A DNA stretch of 64,000 nucleotides from Ridgeia piscesae (lineage: Eukaryota; Annelida; Polychaeta; Sabellida; Siboglinidae), in NCBI GenBank assembly GCA_025642075.2, contig JAODUO010000542.1, positions 183,501-247,500 on the forward strand. Direction: 5' to 3'. Numbering within the stretch: position 1 is the first letter of the stretch; each line of letters begins with the position of its first letter. The notes below the pieces were generated by a model. It saw only the letters and a program-made list of their open reading frames with translations, searched no databases and was not told where the DNA came from. The position numbers and the translations under genes were made by a program. Positions 22,792 through 37,600 of the stretch are shown in pieces.

Positions 22792-25142
22792 CAGATGTGA
22801 AACTCATCATTTTGACAGATTAGTGGAAACAGTAGCACACTGATGACAATGTTATTAATTTTGATACATTTTTGTATTATTTCTACAATGCTTTTATATT
22901 ATGCCATGACATTTGACTATAGCTGTGTATTGTGTACATAGCAGTCCGTGTGTCCAGGCCTCATACAGGTGATTACAGACAGTGTATGCTAGCTATGAAA
23001 TAGTTATAGTTAGTCTACTTTGCCATAAATTTCCACTCCATGCAAGTGGTCCAGTCTGTAGAATCAGCGAATCGTCATAGTTGGTGTAGTTCACCTAGTC
23101 ATGGTTGGTCGGATTTACCATGTATTTCTACTCCATGCAGATGTCCGTGTCTGTGAGTTAGCCAACGTATGTGCCATATGCAGACTCACCTCATTTTTGT
23201 TTTATGGTCAACTTATCTCACATATCCATTGACTGACCCTTGCTTAAGGTGCTGGATTAGTAATTTGCTGAGGAGATGTGCCGCTTTTTTGTCTTTGTAT
23301 AACACATTATAACCCATTTTTATATTGCAGTCTCCCCTTAGATTCTGCAGGTTTTATCTTTTGAGATTTGTTTACTTCTCAAAATAAGTCACTGCGATGG
23401 AGGAATGAAACCTTTTTGTCTCGGTCTCTATACGGGTGATGTATGCTGCCAAAGTATCAATGTTGGTGTTGATGGTGTCATAATATTGATCTATGGGACA
23501 GAGCATTCACACAGGATTAATCAAAGTCTGTGTTCAGTTGCCATGTTAGCCAGTTGTGTAATATTCCAGATAGACATGGTAGTACAGGGAATTTTGTGTC
23601 ATCCAATAGAAATATATAATCATCAGGATTATAATTTTTTGCATAATATTCAAATAGCCGTGATAAAGATGTTTTTGAAGTACATTGTTTTTGAAGTAGT
23701 GTACATGGTCTTCCATTGTGTTGTTTCATGCACTGTGCTGATGTAAACACTGACAGCCAGTCAGTTTGTGAAGACACTTGTTTGGAATTGACAGACTGAT
23801 AGGTTGCCAACATTATGGTTTCTGTCATATACAGTACTGGTGTAGTATCTCCATTGTTTTGATGATCTGGACCGATAATGTTACTGGACCGATTTTGAAA
23901 GAAAAGCAGTTTGATACATGAAACCCTACAAGTCATTGCACTGCATGCAACCCATGCCTAGCTAAGATTGGTGATATGCTTTCTTTGCAATGATGTTATA
24001 ATAACAAACTGTCCAGTGACATTTGTTTACCTGATACAGTAGAACTTACAGCCCGAGATGGTGTAATCTAGGGCATTGGGGGAACATTTGTTTCTACACT
24101 TTCATGTAATCGGCAAGCCTGAATGTATTTGGACTTGTTGGGGAGTTTCGTAAGCATACCAAAGTATACAAAATTATACCATGTCGTACCTAGTAGCACT
24201 GCTGACACTGCTGATACACACGTATGTACTCGTTATGCAAGTTTACTTTGTAATCTAGATAAAAACACAAACTACGAATGCACAAATGAGCAAAGTGGCA
24301 ATATGTGTTTTTCGGGCAGCATTGATGTTCAGGCAAGAACACAAGTGAAATGCATTAAATACTTCCATCAACTGTACATATGCATGTATTATATAATGTG
24401 AAAACTTTGCCATGATTTGGTGCATTGATCTGAGTCGATTGTTTTGACACATCACAGTGTCAATCGACATTTGTAAATGGGTCTTTAGTATGAGAGGTTC
24501 CATTAGAAGACACTGAATAGAGTGAGTAGAATCTGTTGCCTAGCGACACATCAACTTACGATGAACATTTGTATATTGTTAAACCACTGCAGGAGCAACA
24601 AGGTACGAGCTCGTCTCAGCAGTTTGTTTTACTGTAGGACTGTTTTACCCTCTTATACATGTACTCCGACATGCCTCAGTATTATTTAGGTACAACAAAC
24701 AAGTTTGATACAACGAACATGTTTCCGTGAAACGGCTATGTTGCAATGGTAGCTTGATTAACAGTAGTTTTGTACCAACTATTTTCTATGGAGACGACTC
24801 GTATGAGAAGTAGCCATATTTATTTTTATCGTTATATACTTATATACATTTGAAGCTGCGTGGTGAAGTGATTGAAATGTGTGGAATACTACTGCGTCAC
24901 TTTGACAATGATGCCTGCCATAGTCTTCAGCATTTCTGTCTTCCACATTTCTGTTACTCCGTAAGAGGAGTAGATTGTTATGACTCTCATTACTTCTCAT
25001 CATTTCATGTTGTTGTGGTCAACATTCCACACTGGTTGAGGTCACAGAAATATCTCCTGTTCCACTTAACACTGCAGCTTGGACACTACACTGCAAGCAA
25101 CTCATTGACTGCATTGAGACTGTCATCATGATTGTAAATAAA
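22612..25142 (+). other. Probable 3' UTR / downstream sequence of the TASOR/TEX15-like gene
   Basis: About 2.5 kb of AT-rich sequence with no convincing exon. An AATAAA at 25137-25142, followed by a T-rich stretch (TTTGCTTTTTCAATTGTC), is a plausible polyadenylation signal for a long 3' UTR. Closer signals may be used; only transcript data could tell. Confidence 0.35.
22739..22785. repeat. (TA)n microsatellite
   Basis: A pure AT dinucleotide tract in the likely 3' UTR of the plus-strand gene. Confidence 0.97.
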
Positions 25143-26079
25143 ATTATATTGTTAAACTAGTTTGCTTTTTCAATTGTCAGTTCTGATGTCGTATAGAAAC
25201 TGTTCCAGTTGTTCCTTGTAACAAGGGTGAGGATGACAACAGAAGAATGAGACAGATTCTCCTGCTGTAGGATAAGCTGTCCTGTTCAGTACACTATTGC
25301 TATTTACCTACATCCAAATTACAGCAGTAGCACTGTCACGCCAACAATGTTGGTAATGGTTATAAATGTGAATTACGTTACTATTGCGTCATGACAACGT
25401 TTGGATATTTCCCACACTTCGCCTCTGTTTTTCTCTCTTAAAGAAGCACTTGTGACCAGAATAATACAAATAAGCTGGAATGTCTGAACCCATCACATGC
25501 TCTGTATCCATCTTTGATGTCTTGACAGATGTGTTGCTAGGCAACAAGTCATGTGATGATGACACTGGAGAGGATGGAGGATATCTCGAGTAGAATTTGG
25601 ACTTTCTGAAAATGATCTCGATGCTGCCTTAAGCAGCAGCCATTTTAAATAGAAAAATGTAATACAATATGTGTGTGTCGAATAGGAACTGTATTATATA
25701 GTGGCGATTGCCGTGTGAGAAAACAAATTTGTTTTGTTCTAACGTAAGAAACCTGGCACCTCTGTTGTAACCTGACAAATGTAGTGTGTAAGTTAAGCCA
25801 TGGTACACTAACAGTTGTGTTTGAACAAACATTGAATTCAAAACAGTTTAAAATTCTTCTCAATTTATTTTCTATAAATGGTGAGCCAGGGAAATAACTA
25901 TACAGAAGAAATCCCACGCTGTGCTGGCCTCGGCATAGACAGGAAGTATGATCAAGTGATTCTAGATAAGTAAATGTCACATGATATCCTTGACTTGTGG
26001 ACCTTCCATAAGGTCAACATGACATTACAGTGGCAATTGCACTTATTACTCCATCCATTAAAACCAACTTGATATTAGC

Positions 26080-26560
26080 ACAACTGTTGTTGGTGTAGCT
26101 GCAATGTACAGCCGCAACTGTAGTGGGTATAACAGTGATTTACAATCGCTACAGTTGCAGGCACAGCTGTCATGTACAACCACTATTGTAGCGGGTACAG
26201 CTGTGATGTACAACTGCTACAGTAGCGGGCACAAATGTGATGTACAACTGCTATTGTAGCAGGCACAGCTGTGATGTACAACTGCTACTGTAGAGAGTAC
26301 AACTGTGATGTACAACTGCTACAGTAGCGGGCACAACTGTGATGTACAACTGCTACAGTAGCGGGCACAACTGTAATGTACAACCGCTACAGTAGCGGAC
26401 ACAGCTGTGGTGTACAACCACTACAGTAGCGGACACAGCTGTGGTGTACAACCACTACAGTAGCGGGCACAACTGTGATGTACAACCACTACTGTAGTGG
26501 GTATACAGCCACCACTGTAGTGGTTATAGCTGATGTACTACTGCTGTTGTAGCTGCTACA
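26080..26560. repeat. 34-bp minisatellite
   Basis: About 14 degenerate copies of AGCGGGCACAACTGTGATGT followed by ACAACTGCTACAGT. The spacing of 34 bp is confirmed at 26326, 26360 and 26394. It lies in the intergenic gap between the two convergent genes. Confidence 0.85.
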
Positions 26561-28503
26561 GCTGATGTACAGCAGCCAGTGTATTGGCTACAGCTGTGAT
26601 GCACATGTAGCCACTACAGCTGTGGTCTACAACAGCTGCTGCAGCTACTGTCTGTCACTTGCTGCTACATACAAACATATCATAATAGTATAAAATAGCC
26701 TATTTAATTTTGCAAATAAATACAGAAAATACATCAATATCTAAAATGTCAAGTAGTGAGTATAATATTGTAAGTTTATATATAATATATGGCTGCGTAT
26801 GTTAAAATAGAGCTACATGCTATTCTGTTATATGTATCATAATTCTATCTGGGCTTGCATTATTTAAAGCTACTTTTGTGAGGTGGCTAAGACCACATTT
26901 GGTAACAGGACGAATATAATCGACACTTAAATGTTATACAGAGTTACATGTCGTAGAAGGGTAACATAGAAGCATCTATCAACTCGGTCCAGTTGGTCTG
27001 TCTAGTCTGCATATTACATATACACCAATATCTAGCGGCTCTGAAAGCAGTGGAGAATCCAATGTCTATGTCTACACAAATACAGAATAAAACGGTCACC
27101 AAAATATTCATGGTAACAACATTAACACGTCTGCATAAACAGTTGTTTGAGTAACACGCAGAAAGACGAAACACAATCTGGATAGTTTAATTTGCACTTA
27201 CACAGTCTACGTACACGTATAAAATAAAAACTGCTTACATAAATTCACCGACTGGTCTTTGGTTTATAAACTGAAACTATTAGAATTGCGGACAGTCGAT
27301 CGAGTATAACTGACCACTGCGTAAATGTACCAACACGCAACCGACGACAACAATTACACAGATAATGAATGAATCAACACACCAGATAATAAAAATAATA
27401 CCATTTGACAGTATAGGGCACTTTGGAATAACATTGCAAAGGGACATACATAAAAACGTACCTGAAGCAGTCTCAAATAAGAGTTGATCAACGCATCTAT
27501 TTTAATCATTAAATGTATTTCACTTAGTTCACATTGCACACATTCCTAACCCCACCTGCACAAACCTTCGTATTTTACCTGGTACACTTAAAGGACACTA
27601 CCATAAAATAACACATCGTATGTAGCTTTTAGTGTTTGTTAGTCAGCAGAGAAAACTGGTTATAACTGGTAATCCATTGTCTTCAGACCTTCTGCCCAGT
27701 GTTTCTCTTGTAGCCAGTTTTCTAAGCCAAAATACACCTTCCCTGCTGAAGTATGATCTGTAGAATATGGCCAAAGTTTTACTAAGATAGATTTGCAACG
27801 GGTCTAAATCCCAGAATTCAGCTCTAACGCCTAGAATACCGAGCACACTTCTGTGCTCCAACACACAAAGCAGTCGTCTAGACCTACGTAATCTACAGAA
27901 GAAACACGACACGTGGGTGCGTGCTGTCTGCTGCCAACATCACTCCCATTCCTGATGATATCATATAATATATATACAGAAGAAACAACTAAACATGCTG
28001 CGTGATCAAAACACTTCCTGCTTCCACATTTGCCATGCTGGACCTGGTGGTATAACACAACTAGCCTTGGTCACACACGGCCGACCTTGGTCACGCGTGG
28101 CCGATTTGAGCAGCTCAAAACCAGGCTCAGGGCAGGCAACGGTCAAAATTTAAATATCGCCACGTAAATCATGCAGAATGATCTGGCTCATTCGGAAATA
28201 GGCTGCGTTTTCACTCGCTCATACCAGGTGGTCTTTGATAATTGCTCATATTTTGCTAAAAACTCAGTGGTTGTCTGCATCGTTTTAAAATTCTCTTCAA
28301 ATAAGTGTCAAAAACATAAAATTGTGTTTAAAACATTACCAGCACGAGAGTGCAGCAAGAGTCTGGTTTTGTTCACCGATGCAAACCCAACACACATTCA
28401 CCAGCTGCGACACCCCGACACATTGAAGTGACGACCTTTGCACTTTGCCATGAGAGTTGTTGCATACAAGGCACGTGATTGGTCAGTGGTGACCCCGTGA
28501 CCT
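26561..28503. other. Intergenic / possible 3' UTR of laminin beta isoform b
   Basis: No gene recognised. Small minus-strand frames at 26944-27174 (hydrophobic start MNILVTVLFCICV) and 27643-27912 (RLRRSRRLLCVLEHRS) have no repeat or splice support. The part just below 28504 must include the 3' UTR of the terminal laminin exon; no clear minus-strand AATAAA was found close by. Confidence 0.4.
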
Positions 28504-28640
28504 CTATCCGCACGTGCGCAGGCGGCGGGCAGACTGCTGTATGTCGGTGAAGTAGACCTTCATGCGCTGGTTGAGTTCGTTTATCTCGTGGGACAGATCG
28601 CCGAGTGTCTTCTCATTACGATCAAACTCATCTCCCATCA
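28504..28640 (-). CDS. LAMB1: Laminin beta alternative last exon, isoform b
   Basis: Acceptor CACTTTCCTTGCAG, phase 1, 44 codons then TAG at 28504-28506. It encodes [20 protein letters not shown]...[16 protein letters not shown]. It is the distal copy of the duplicated terminal exon. Both end RRLRTCG and both keep an open frame and good acceptors, so neither looks like a pseudoexon. In vertebrates the C-terminal part of the beta chain influences integrin affinity of the trimer. Confidence 0.9.
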
Positions 28641-31600
28641 CTGCAAGGAAAGTGGTGCAGGAAACAGGCATTAGTCTGCTGTGTGCACCGCGCGACTACT
28701 CCACACCTCATTGCTATGGTGCACCAACAACGGAAGGGGAACAGTGTTTATACACACTAAAATGCCTACTTTTTGAATTGGAGTAATGTAAATGCATCTC
28801 TTGCATGTCGCCAAGTTTATCTTGACTCTTTCTATTTCAATTCACTACAGATCCACCAATTGGCAACACATATAGGAAAACACAATGATAGTTATTATGT
28901 GTTATTTACTTATATGTTGTTGACATGATATGGTTTCCTGGAGGCCATTTTGTCTACCTAAGGGTGTCTATCAGTTCACATGGTGGCGCCAATCTAAATC
29001 AGTAAATGGGTGATTTATTTAAATGGGTGATTTGCTACTTGATGGGTGGTTTATCAGGGTCTAATATTAGAAATTCATCAATATTTAGATATCTGACAGA
29101 ATTATTTCTACATGTGCAATATCATACCGTCTACAACAACGTTAGTATAAGTGCATACATACTACAATTATTATCCCATAGAATTTGATCTATCATATCT
29201 ATATTGGCTATTTCTATGCACACATTTCTACAATATCTCTGTGGTGGTTAGATTACGTACAGTAGTCATAATCTGAAACCATTTTTCAAGTACATCCTTA
29301 CCCATGATGGTGTCAAGCATAAGTTTAGTCATGGTAGTGTCACACATATTTACTTAAGGCCATGTCAAGCATAGGTTTAGTTAAGGCAGTGTCAAGCATA
29401 TGTTAACCTATGGTAGTGTCATGCATGCTAAGTTAACTAGTGGTGTCAACCAAATGTTTAGCTACAGCAGTGCCATGCAAATGTGTGGAGCATTCAATAG
29501 TTATTTTTTAATCTATGAATACACACAATTTATCAATAATGTCTTGTAAATAGATTACAACATGCAAATTGTTTGTGTGTATATGTGTCTGTGCTCCTAA
29601 GTAAATATACAAATACAGTAATATCAAAGGCTGATGACTAGAAAGACAAATTTGTACATTCAATTACTAATATCACTTTATAGCATTCATTAGAATATTG
29701 AACTTTCAAACAGCCTAACGATTCTTTGGTGTCGATTGTCATTAAAAATAACTATTACAATGAACTATTTACACCAGTCAACAGGAATGTTGTGATTATG
29801 TTACAGTCATGTCAACAAGGCATTTTACAATAAATACAACATAAGCAACCAAAGGGTCCAAACCAATTTTGACAGTCAGACCCAGAAACAGGAAAACAAA
29901 TCTAGTCAGTAGATCTCCCTCAAACCAAAAAAGATCAGACATCAAGATCAGTGATTTATAAAATTTTACAAATAATTCATCTATACTATTGATGAGAACT
30001 GCAAACAGAACTATGATGTGGAAGAATTCTGGGAGATCTCGTGACCAAATAGGATCCCTGATACATGCGGTTAAACGTGGACTAAACATGCAATAACAGC
30101 AAAATGCCAAGCAAAAGCGACACTAATTCTCTTGACACAATAACATATTGCAGTCAACCGAGTCTGGCACACACTGACAAGTGGCAGCACTGCATGCTCA
30201 GCCACATGTGCGCAGTCTACGAGCAGCCTCATGAATGTCGACTAGATAATGTTGCGCTAGTTCTTTGAGATGGGCAACTTCTGCCGAGGCATCGAGTAAA
30301 AGTTTCTCGTTTAGCCAGAACTCATCTTCCATCACTGAAAATAAACATGAAGAACACGCGATAGAGTGGTGACAGTGCTGCTCTCTAGTGAGCAATGTTA
30401 TGGGACAAAACACCTGAAATCGTGCCCTGAAAATAAATGGGAATCTGCTTCAAAGCCTTTTTCGCACATCTTCTCAAATGAAACGTCTGTTTCATACATC
30501 TTCTGATATGAAAGGTCTTTTTCGTATATCCTCTCATATGAAAGGTCTTTTTCATACATCTTCTCATATGAAAGGTGTTTTTTGTACATCTTCTCATATG
30601 AAAGGTCTTTTTCGTATATCTTCTCATATGAAAGGTTTTTTTGTACATCTTCTCACATGAAAAGTCTTTTTCATACATATTTTCATATGAAAGGTCTTTT
30701 TCGTGTATCCTCTCATATGAAAGGTCTTTTTTGTACATCTTCTCATATGAAAGTCTTTTTCATACATCTTCTCATATGAAAGGTCTTTTTTGTACATATT
30801 CTCATATGAAAGGTCTTTTTCATACATATTTTCATATGAAAGGTCTTTTTCGTATATCCTCTCATATGAAAGGTCTTTTTTGTACATCTTCTCATATGAA
30901 AGGTGTTTTTTGTACATCTTCTCATATGAAAGGTCTTTTTTTTTTACATCTTCTCACATGAAAAGTCTTTTTCATACATATTTTCATATGAAAGGTCTTT
31001 TTCGTGTATCCTCTCATATGAAAGGTCTTTTTTGTACATCTTCTCATATGAAAGTCTTTTTCATACATCTTCTCATATGAAAGGTCTTTTTTGTACATAT
31101 TCTCATATGAAAGGTCTTTTTCATACATATTTTCATATGAAAGGTCTTTTTCGTATATCCTCTCATATGAAAGGTCTTTTTTGTACATCTTCTCATATGA
31201 AAGTCTTTTTCGTACATCTTCTCATATAAAAGGTCTTTTTTGTACATATTCTCATATGAAAGGTCTTTTTCATACATATTTTCATATGAAAGGTCTTTTT
31301 CGTATATCCTCTCATATGAAAGGTCTTTTTTGTACATCTTCTCATATGAAAGTCTTTTTCGTACATCTTCTCATATGAAAGGTCTTTTTTGTACATATTC
31401 TCATATGAAAGGTCTTTTTCATACATATTTTCATATGAAAGGTCTTTTTCGTATATCCTCTCATATGAAAGGTCTTTTTTGTACATCTTCTCATATGAAA
31501 GGTCTTTTTCATACATATTTTCATATGAAAGTCTTTTTCGTACATCTACTCATATGAAAGGTCTTTTTCATACACATTTTCATATGAAAGGTCTTTTTTG

Positions 31601-34600
31601 TACATCTTCTCATATGAAACGTCTTTTTTGTGCATCTTCTCATATGAAAGGTCTTTTTTGTACATCTTCTCATATGAAAGGTCTTTTTTGTACATCTTCT
31701 CATATGAAAGGTCTTTTTCAATGCCAGTGTTGTTGGAATGGAAAACCTTGACATCGTCACCATTTCTAAGACTGTAGACGTGTCTTCGTCCAGTTTCAAT
31801 AGTTGAAGCCGGTTCAGCTGACGGACAGAACGGCTGCCACTGGAGTAAATTTTGGTGTACATTTAAGTTTTTTCACAGTGTCGTGCAGCCTTGATGGTGT
31901 CACCAATCTCTTTATTCTGTTGGTTTTTCTTTTCCATTTTGCAGTCAACAATAAGTCCAGCATGTGGCAGGACATTAGTATCGTCCCATACATTGCACAG
32001 GCACTGACATTGTAAAGCTGTTCACCATGCACATGCAGAACCAGGGAGGGATGGACACATGCAGCCAGGCAGCCCACCAAAACCTCACACACATGCGGGC
32101 TACAACAGGGGAACTAATATTGTGTGTGTATTTACAAGTTTCAACCCAAAATTCCACAGATAATGTCACCTTATCAGTTTGTTCATAACTATTTACACAG
32201 GAAGTCAGAATTCAGAGAATAGGTTTCGTTAGCGAGTGTCCTTTGCACAGTACACACACAGGCATATAGGTCGAATACCAATCTCATTTTGTGTAAAATA
32301 GTATATTTTTATCACTGTGCAAATAATTGAGAACAAAGCATGTTTCAGTGGAAACGTGACAGACTGATGGATGTAAGAAATGGAGGCATACAGCTATGTA
32401 ATCACCCCTAACCCACTGACATGCACACATGCATCTACCTGAACTTTTCACAACAACCACTCATGCCCTGAGACAAATATCTCCTGCAATACTGATCGTT
32501 TTAAACCACATTACTGTAGCACTAACAAACTGAAAGGTAAGTATTTATAAAAGTATTAACCAGAAAACATGAACTGCGTATTTCTTTCTAGCTGTAGGAG
32601 TGCGTACCTTTCAATCGTTCGATCTTCTCGTACGTATTCTGGTAGAGACTAGATGCTCGGTCTCGCAGATTATCGGCCTGTTCTTTTGCCGTTCTTGTGG
32701 CATTATATTTTGTCTCAAGCTGAATTGCTACATCCGTATACTTGCGATCTAGGTCATCGGCGTCCTAAAACAAAGTTCAATCACTCATATTTCCCTCTCT
32801 CTCTCATGAACACATCAGTGATGGTTTTGGTGACTTAATGTGCATATTTTGACAATATCTTTTTATCCTTGAAGCTGCCCCTGGAATTCAGCTTTTCACT
32901 TGTCTTATTTCAGACTCATCTCACAGACATCCAAACATATCTACTGTCAATGCTGAGAAGGTGGCTCACTTGTAATTTTCTTTTTAAATCATTGCATTGC
33001 ACAAACTATTAAATTCCATTTCAATAACATTTTCTGTATATTAAAACAAGATTCCTTATTACAATATAATATTATAAGAAATCTTGTTTTAATGCAATAT
33101 TCTTCCAACTTGATGAACATTTTCACAACATTTGTTTTACAGTATGTGTAGTCTATTGATTTCCTCAATACTAAATACTCAATACTGTACTAAATAACAT
33201 ATTTGCACTGTTTTCATGAAAAAATACGAAATAAAATAAGCACAAAATTGAAGTGAATTTAACTTATGCAGTGCATACTCTACACATCTGAATGTCAACA
33301 ACGTGTACTGCTACTTGCATAAAACAATAACAATAAAATATCAAAACTATCCATCCTACCAGATCGCAGTGATAACAATGTCACCATAGCCGTGTGTTCT
33401 TACCTGCTCCGCCTGGTTGGCGAGGCCCTCAGCTACATCCGCCTCATTGGCTGCTCGCTGCACGTTCACCTCGTTCTCCGTGAATGTCGTCTTGAGGCTG
33501 TCGAGTCGCTCTTTCAGGTCATTCACCCTGTCCAGTGTCTCCCTCGACTTCTCCACTCCTGCCGTTGTCTCAGACTCAATCTACAGCAGCGATGACGGAT
33601 GGCCAACAAGTGCATAAGTGTAACCGTCATTGTTTTGTGGAGGACAGAATCGCATTCAGTTAGAACCACCGTCACATTACTACACGTGAATCACCACTGG
33701 CATAGCAGCTATGGAATGTAGAGAAATGAGCTGAATCAAACTCATAATTGACTCAGCTGTACCGTCTGTGAGACCAGAACATCCAAGCCGTCGGGGGCCA
33801 GAAACCCCGATGCAACTACCCATTTAACCAGACCGTGACCAGTCTCATGAGTTGGTGTGTGCCATTGTGTACAACGACACCTGCTTTGTATCAAGTCATT
33901 GGAACCAAGCAATAGTATTAGCTCTTCTTATTAATATGTTCAAAGTTGTGCATGTTGATCTGCCAGAGAGACTGATGTTACCAGTAATGCCCCCTTACTG
34001 TGTGATAGGATGGTTAGACCTGTTGGAAACAATACCCCATTTTGAATATCTATGATATATATATAAATGATAACATTTATGTATGATGGTGTCCAGTCCT
34101 CAGGACTGCTCCAACTACTCTATATTTAACTCCCTGGCAGATTTATTCAATCGGACACCATCGTGCCTTTTCTGGGGAGCATTCAGCCATGCAGACATTA
34201 CAGCACAAAGGCTGGTCATACACAGATATCAACCACCGTTGACAGTCAAGCAGTACAGATTCACACAAGTTCTAAAGTTACATGTAGCTGCAAGCATGAA
34301 TAACACTATTTTATAATAACATTAATACAAAGACTTCGTTCAGGCCTTAATCTTGAAAAACAAAGCCTGGAGGCATATTAAGTCATACAAGTTATTCGAT
34401 TGTAAAAACAGTAACCAATAATAATGCTGTCAACAGATATGTAAGCATAGTTAAAAAGATAACTCCTAAAACCTCCATTGTATAAAATCTTTGCAGGTCA
34501 GAGGTCGCTGTGGCTGATTAGGTCAGTACCAGTTCTTCTCTACCCCCGGTACACCCTGTCAAAAACTCCTCTTTTAAACGTCTGCCAATGAATTCACCCA

Positions 34601-37600
34601 CTAGTGCGGTGCTCGGCCTCACCCCGCTGCAGTCATGGGATACAATATTGTGGGTGATTTCAGCCACACACTGCTCATGTTAGTTGCAGTGTCTCGGCCA
34701 TGAATGGGTCATTATTTTGGGATTCCCACCAATTGTGTATCTGTCTTCAAATTTATGCGAAATCAATTGCTATAATTGTATAGTTCGACTCCACACACTC
34801 CCAAGCTTTATGGAGAAGATCGGCCAGGGGTAGTTCCAGTTATATAGGATGTTATATAACAGTCTGTCACGTTAAGTATCATGTTGTCTCACCATGACAA
34901 GGTCTTCTTCAGCTTTCATAATGTCTTCCTCAGCCTTGGCGATGGCATTGCGGGCCGCATCCTGGGCTTCACTGGCACGCTTCAGCGCTTCCAACACTCG
35001 CTGAGCCGTGTCCAATACATTATCAGCTCCTTCCCTGTTGTCAAGGGCAACATGGTTGTCATGGTAACACAGCAATAAAACAATACAGAGGTTTGGTTCT
35101 GTTTGATTTCAAGTATTACAGATAACAGCTGTACAAGTAGTTTTGTGATGTAATAATGATCTTTGTAATAGTTTATAAATTTTAATAATTTAGTTTGTTT
35201 TAATCAACCCTCACCCTCGTTTCAATATTGACTCTGACATATATTCTAGAATTCTTTTTAATATTGTTGTTGTCACACAATTCACAACACAAATCCAAAC
35301 CCTGTGAATAACACACCTCATTTTACAATGCTGGCTTTACCATAACCGTCTATAAGAAACATTACAGAAATGTACAATGGGAGATTTCCAAAATACCCAG
35401 GAAGGGTGAGCATATGGCTAACTTGTGAGTACGTCAACACAATGATGGGAGTGCTGGAAGAGTTGTCTCTTCTTGGTGGCTTTTTAAAATGGAAGCAAAC
35501 CGATACAAAACAAGACATAAACTTAACGTCTAAGACAGGAAACACTAATGCAGGAAACACCACTCACTTTGTAGCCCCCGCTCGGGCTTTGAGGTCGTTT
35601 GCCCGCTCAAGGTCGCCCTTCGTCTCAGCCAGGATTGTGTCGATGTCGGTGAGACCACGGATAGTCTCGTTGATCTGACGGGCAAGGTCACGGATCTCCT
35701 CCGGTTGCAATGAGATGCTCATTGCGAGAACTTCCTCAGCAACCTGAAACAATCGTCCCATGAACTCAGTATTTATATGCACCAGAAATACACATCTCAT
35801 TGTAGCGTCTTTCACTTGAGGAGGAGGTAGGGGTGGCCACCAACTACTCCATACGAGGGGGAGTACCCAGATGGTACCTAGATGCTGGAGAGCATTATCC
35901 AGTCCTCAGGACCCAAAGCACTTTACACTTTACACTTTACTTCCCCGACAGAACTGTTCAATCGAACAACATCTCGACTTCTCTGGGAAGCATCCAGTCA
36001 CGCTGCAATTAAGTGAGAAGACTATTTGTACACAAATATCCACCACTCTCTATAGCCAGGTACTCATTCATATAGCTGAGTGAACAGGATTTGAACCCGG
36101 GTTCTCTTAGTTGAGATTCCAAACTCTAGCCACTGCACCACTGCACTAATAGAATAATTTAAAGTAAAGTACATAGAAATGGTGGTGGACACACATGTTT
36201 ACGGGGATGTTGGAAAATGTTTTTCCTGAATGTACTCCTGACCCACCTGTCTAATTTCCGCAGGCTTGGCTCCGTTCTGTTCCATGTACTCTGTGATGCG
36301 ACTCATGAGGTCGTCAAGTGCACTGAGTGTGCCCTCCGACTCGTTCTTTGCGGCACTGGCACTGTCGTAAGCCTCCTGAGCAGCTGCCTTTGCCTCATTT
36401 GCATGTGTCTCTGCGCCCCGCAGCTGCAAGCACAAGGGGGTAACTCATCAACCCTGTCACACCGAGGGGTGAATCAAATGGTAAGCACTGTCATACTGAT
36501 TATTATAATGCAAAACGCACTTGATGTTATGACTTGAGAGGCAGCTCTGGACACTGAATATGTAGTGACTGAGGATACTATATCCTGTCAAATGTAATGC
36601 CGAAAATTAAATGGGATATTACAATTAAATAATATTTCTAAAGAGGAATGTGTAAACTGAAAAACAAAGAGTAACAGGAAAGCATCAAACTTAAGTTGTC
36701 TCTGGTTGCCCCGGAGATATTGCTGTCAAATGTCAATTGAGGTGATGTTTTTCTATCATAATTTTTGTCATTGAACTGCTCATCTTTAGGTCCTGATTTA
36801 CATTTTCATCAGCAACCAGCAGCATTTGTCTCTTTTCTAGCCTTGTCTTAGTATTTTCATGAATACCTTATAAATGTATGATAACAGACACATTGGTCTG
36901 TATTTCTTGATGTCTATTCTTGAGTAATTTCATGGGTAACTATACACAGTCACTTGCCATAATGGAATTAAATTTGTTTCATGGTGTTTGTCGCATTCGA
37001 TTTTCAAAGTTACATATTTCTTTTGACCCTGAAAACACAACTATGTCAATAAATAGATTGTGAATTTTCAAAACTGTAAAAAGAAATTATGAGAAAACAG
37101 CTATGATACTTGTACAAAGTTGATGACAAGCTTTCTGAAAGCTGCCCCATGTGACGACTGACACCTACCTCAGACAGTAAGGCCTGGCTCTCAGTCTTCC
37201 TCTCAGCCAGTGTCTTTTCCGCGCGCTTGGCGAGGTCCATGGCGTTGTTGGCCTTGGTCACAGATCCATCCTCACAGCTGAGACCTCCACACTTGCCGCA
37301 GCCCGCCCCGCCACACAGCGAGTCACATGGCTCACCACGCCCATCACACACCTGTGTCACACGAAATAGTCAGAACTACAACTATTTAAGATTTGCCCGT
37401 GGCAGTTGCCCAACTGCAGGTGTAAATATTGGAATACCAAAATTACAGTAGTGTAAATCTCTCTGTTGGAGGATGTATCAACCAGAACTATGCATGTATG
37501 TATGCATGTATGTAATATGTATGTGTTCACTTATAGTTAACATGTTTCACAAAACTCATTTGAATGATGCTGAAATAGTATTTAAATTAGTTGTAGATTA

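Noticed and set aside
26944..27174. Small minus-strand frame with hydrophobic start, possible secreted peptide
   Set aside because: Only about 55 residues from the internal Met; no supporting promoter, splice site or conserved Cys pattern.
27643..27912. 89-codon minus-strand frame (RLRRSRRLLCVLEHRS...)
   Set aside because: No recognisable family, no splice partner; could be a decayed element but the evidence is too thin.
30385..31862. Many overlapping frames rich in [13 protein letters not shown] or SSHMKGLF, and a possible CRISPR array
   Set aside because: All derive from the 30-bp minisatellite. There are no unique spacers between repeats and the context is an animal intron, so it is not a CRISPR array.
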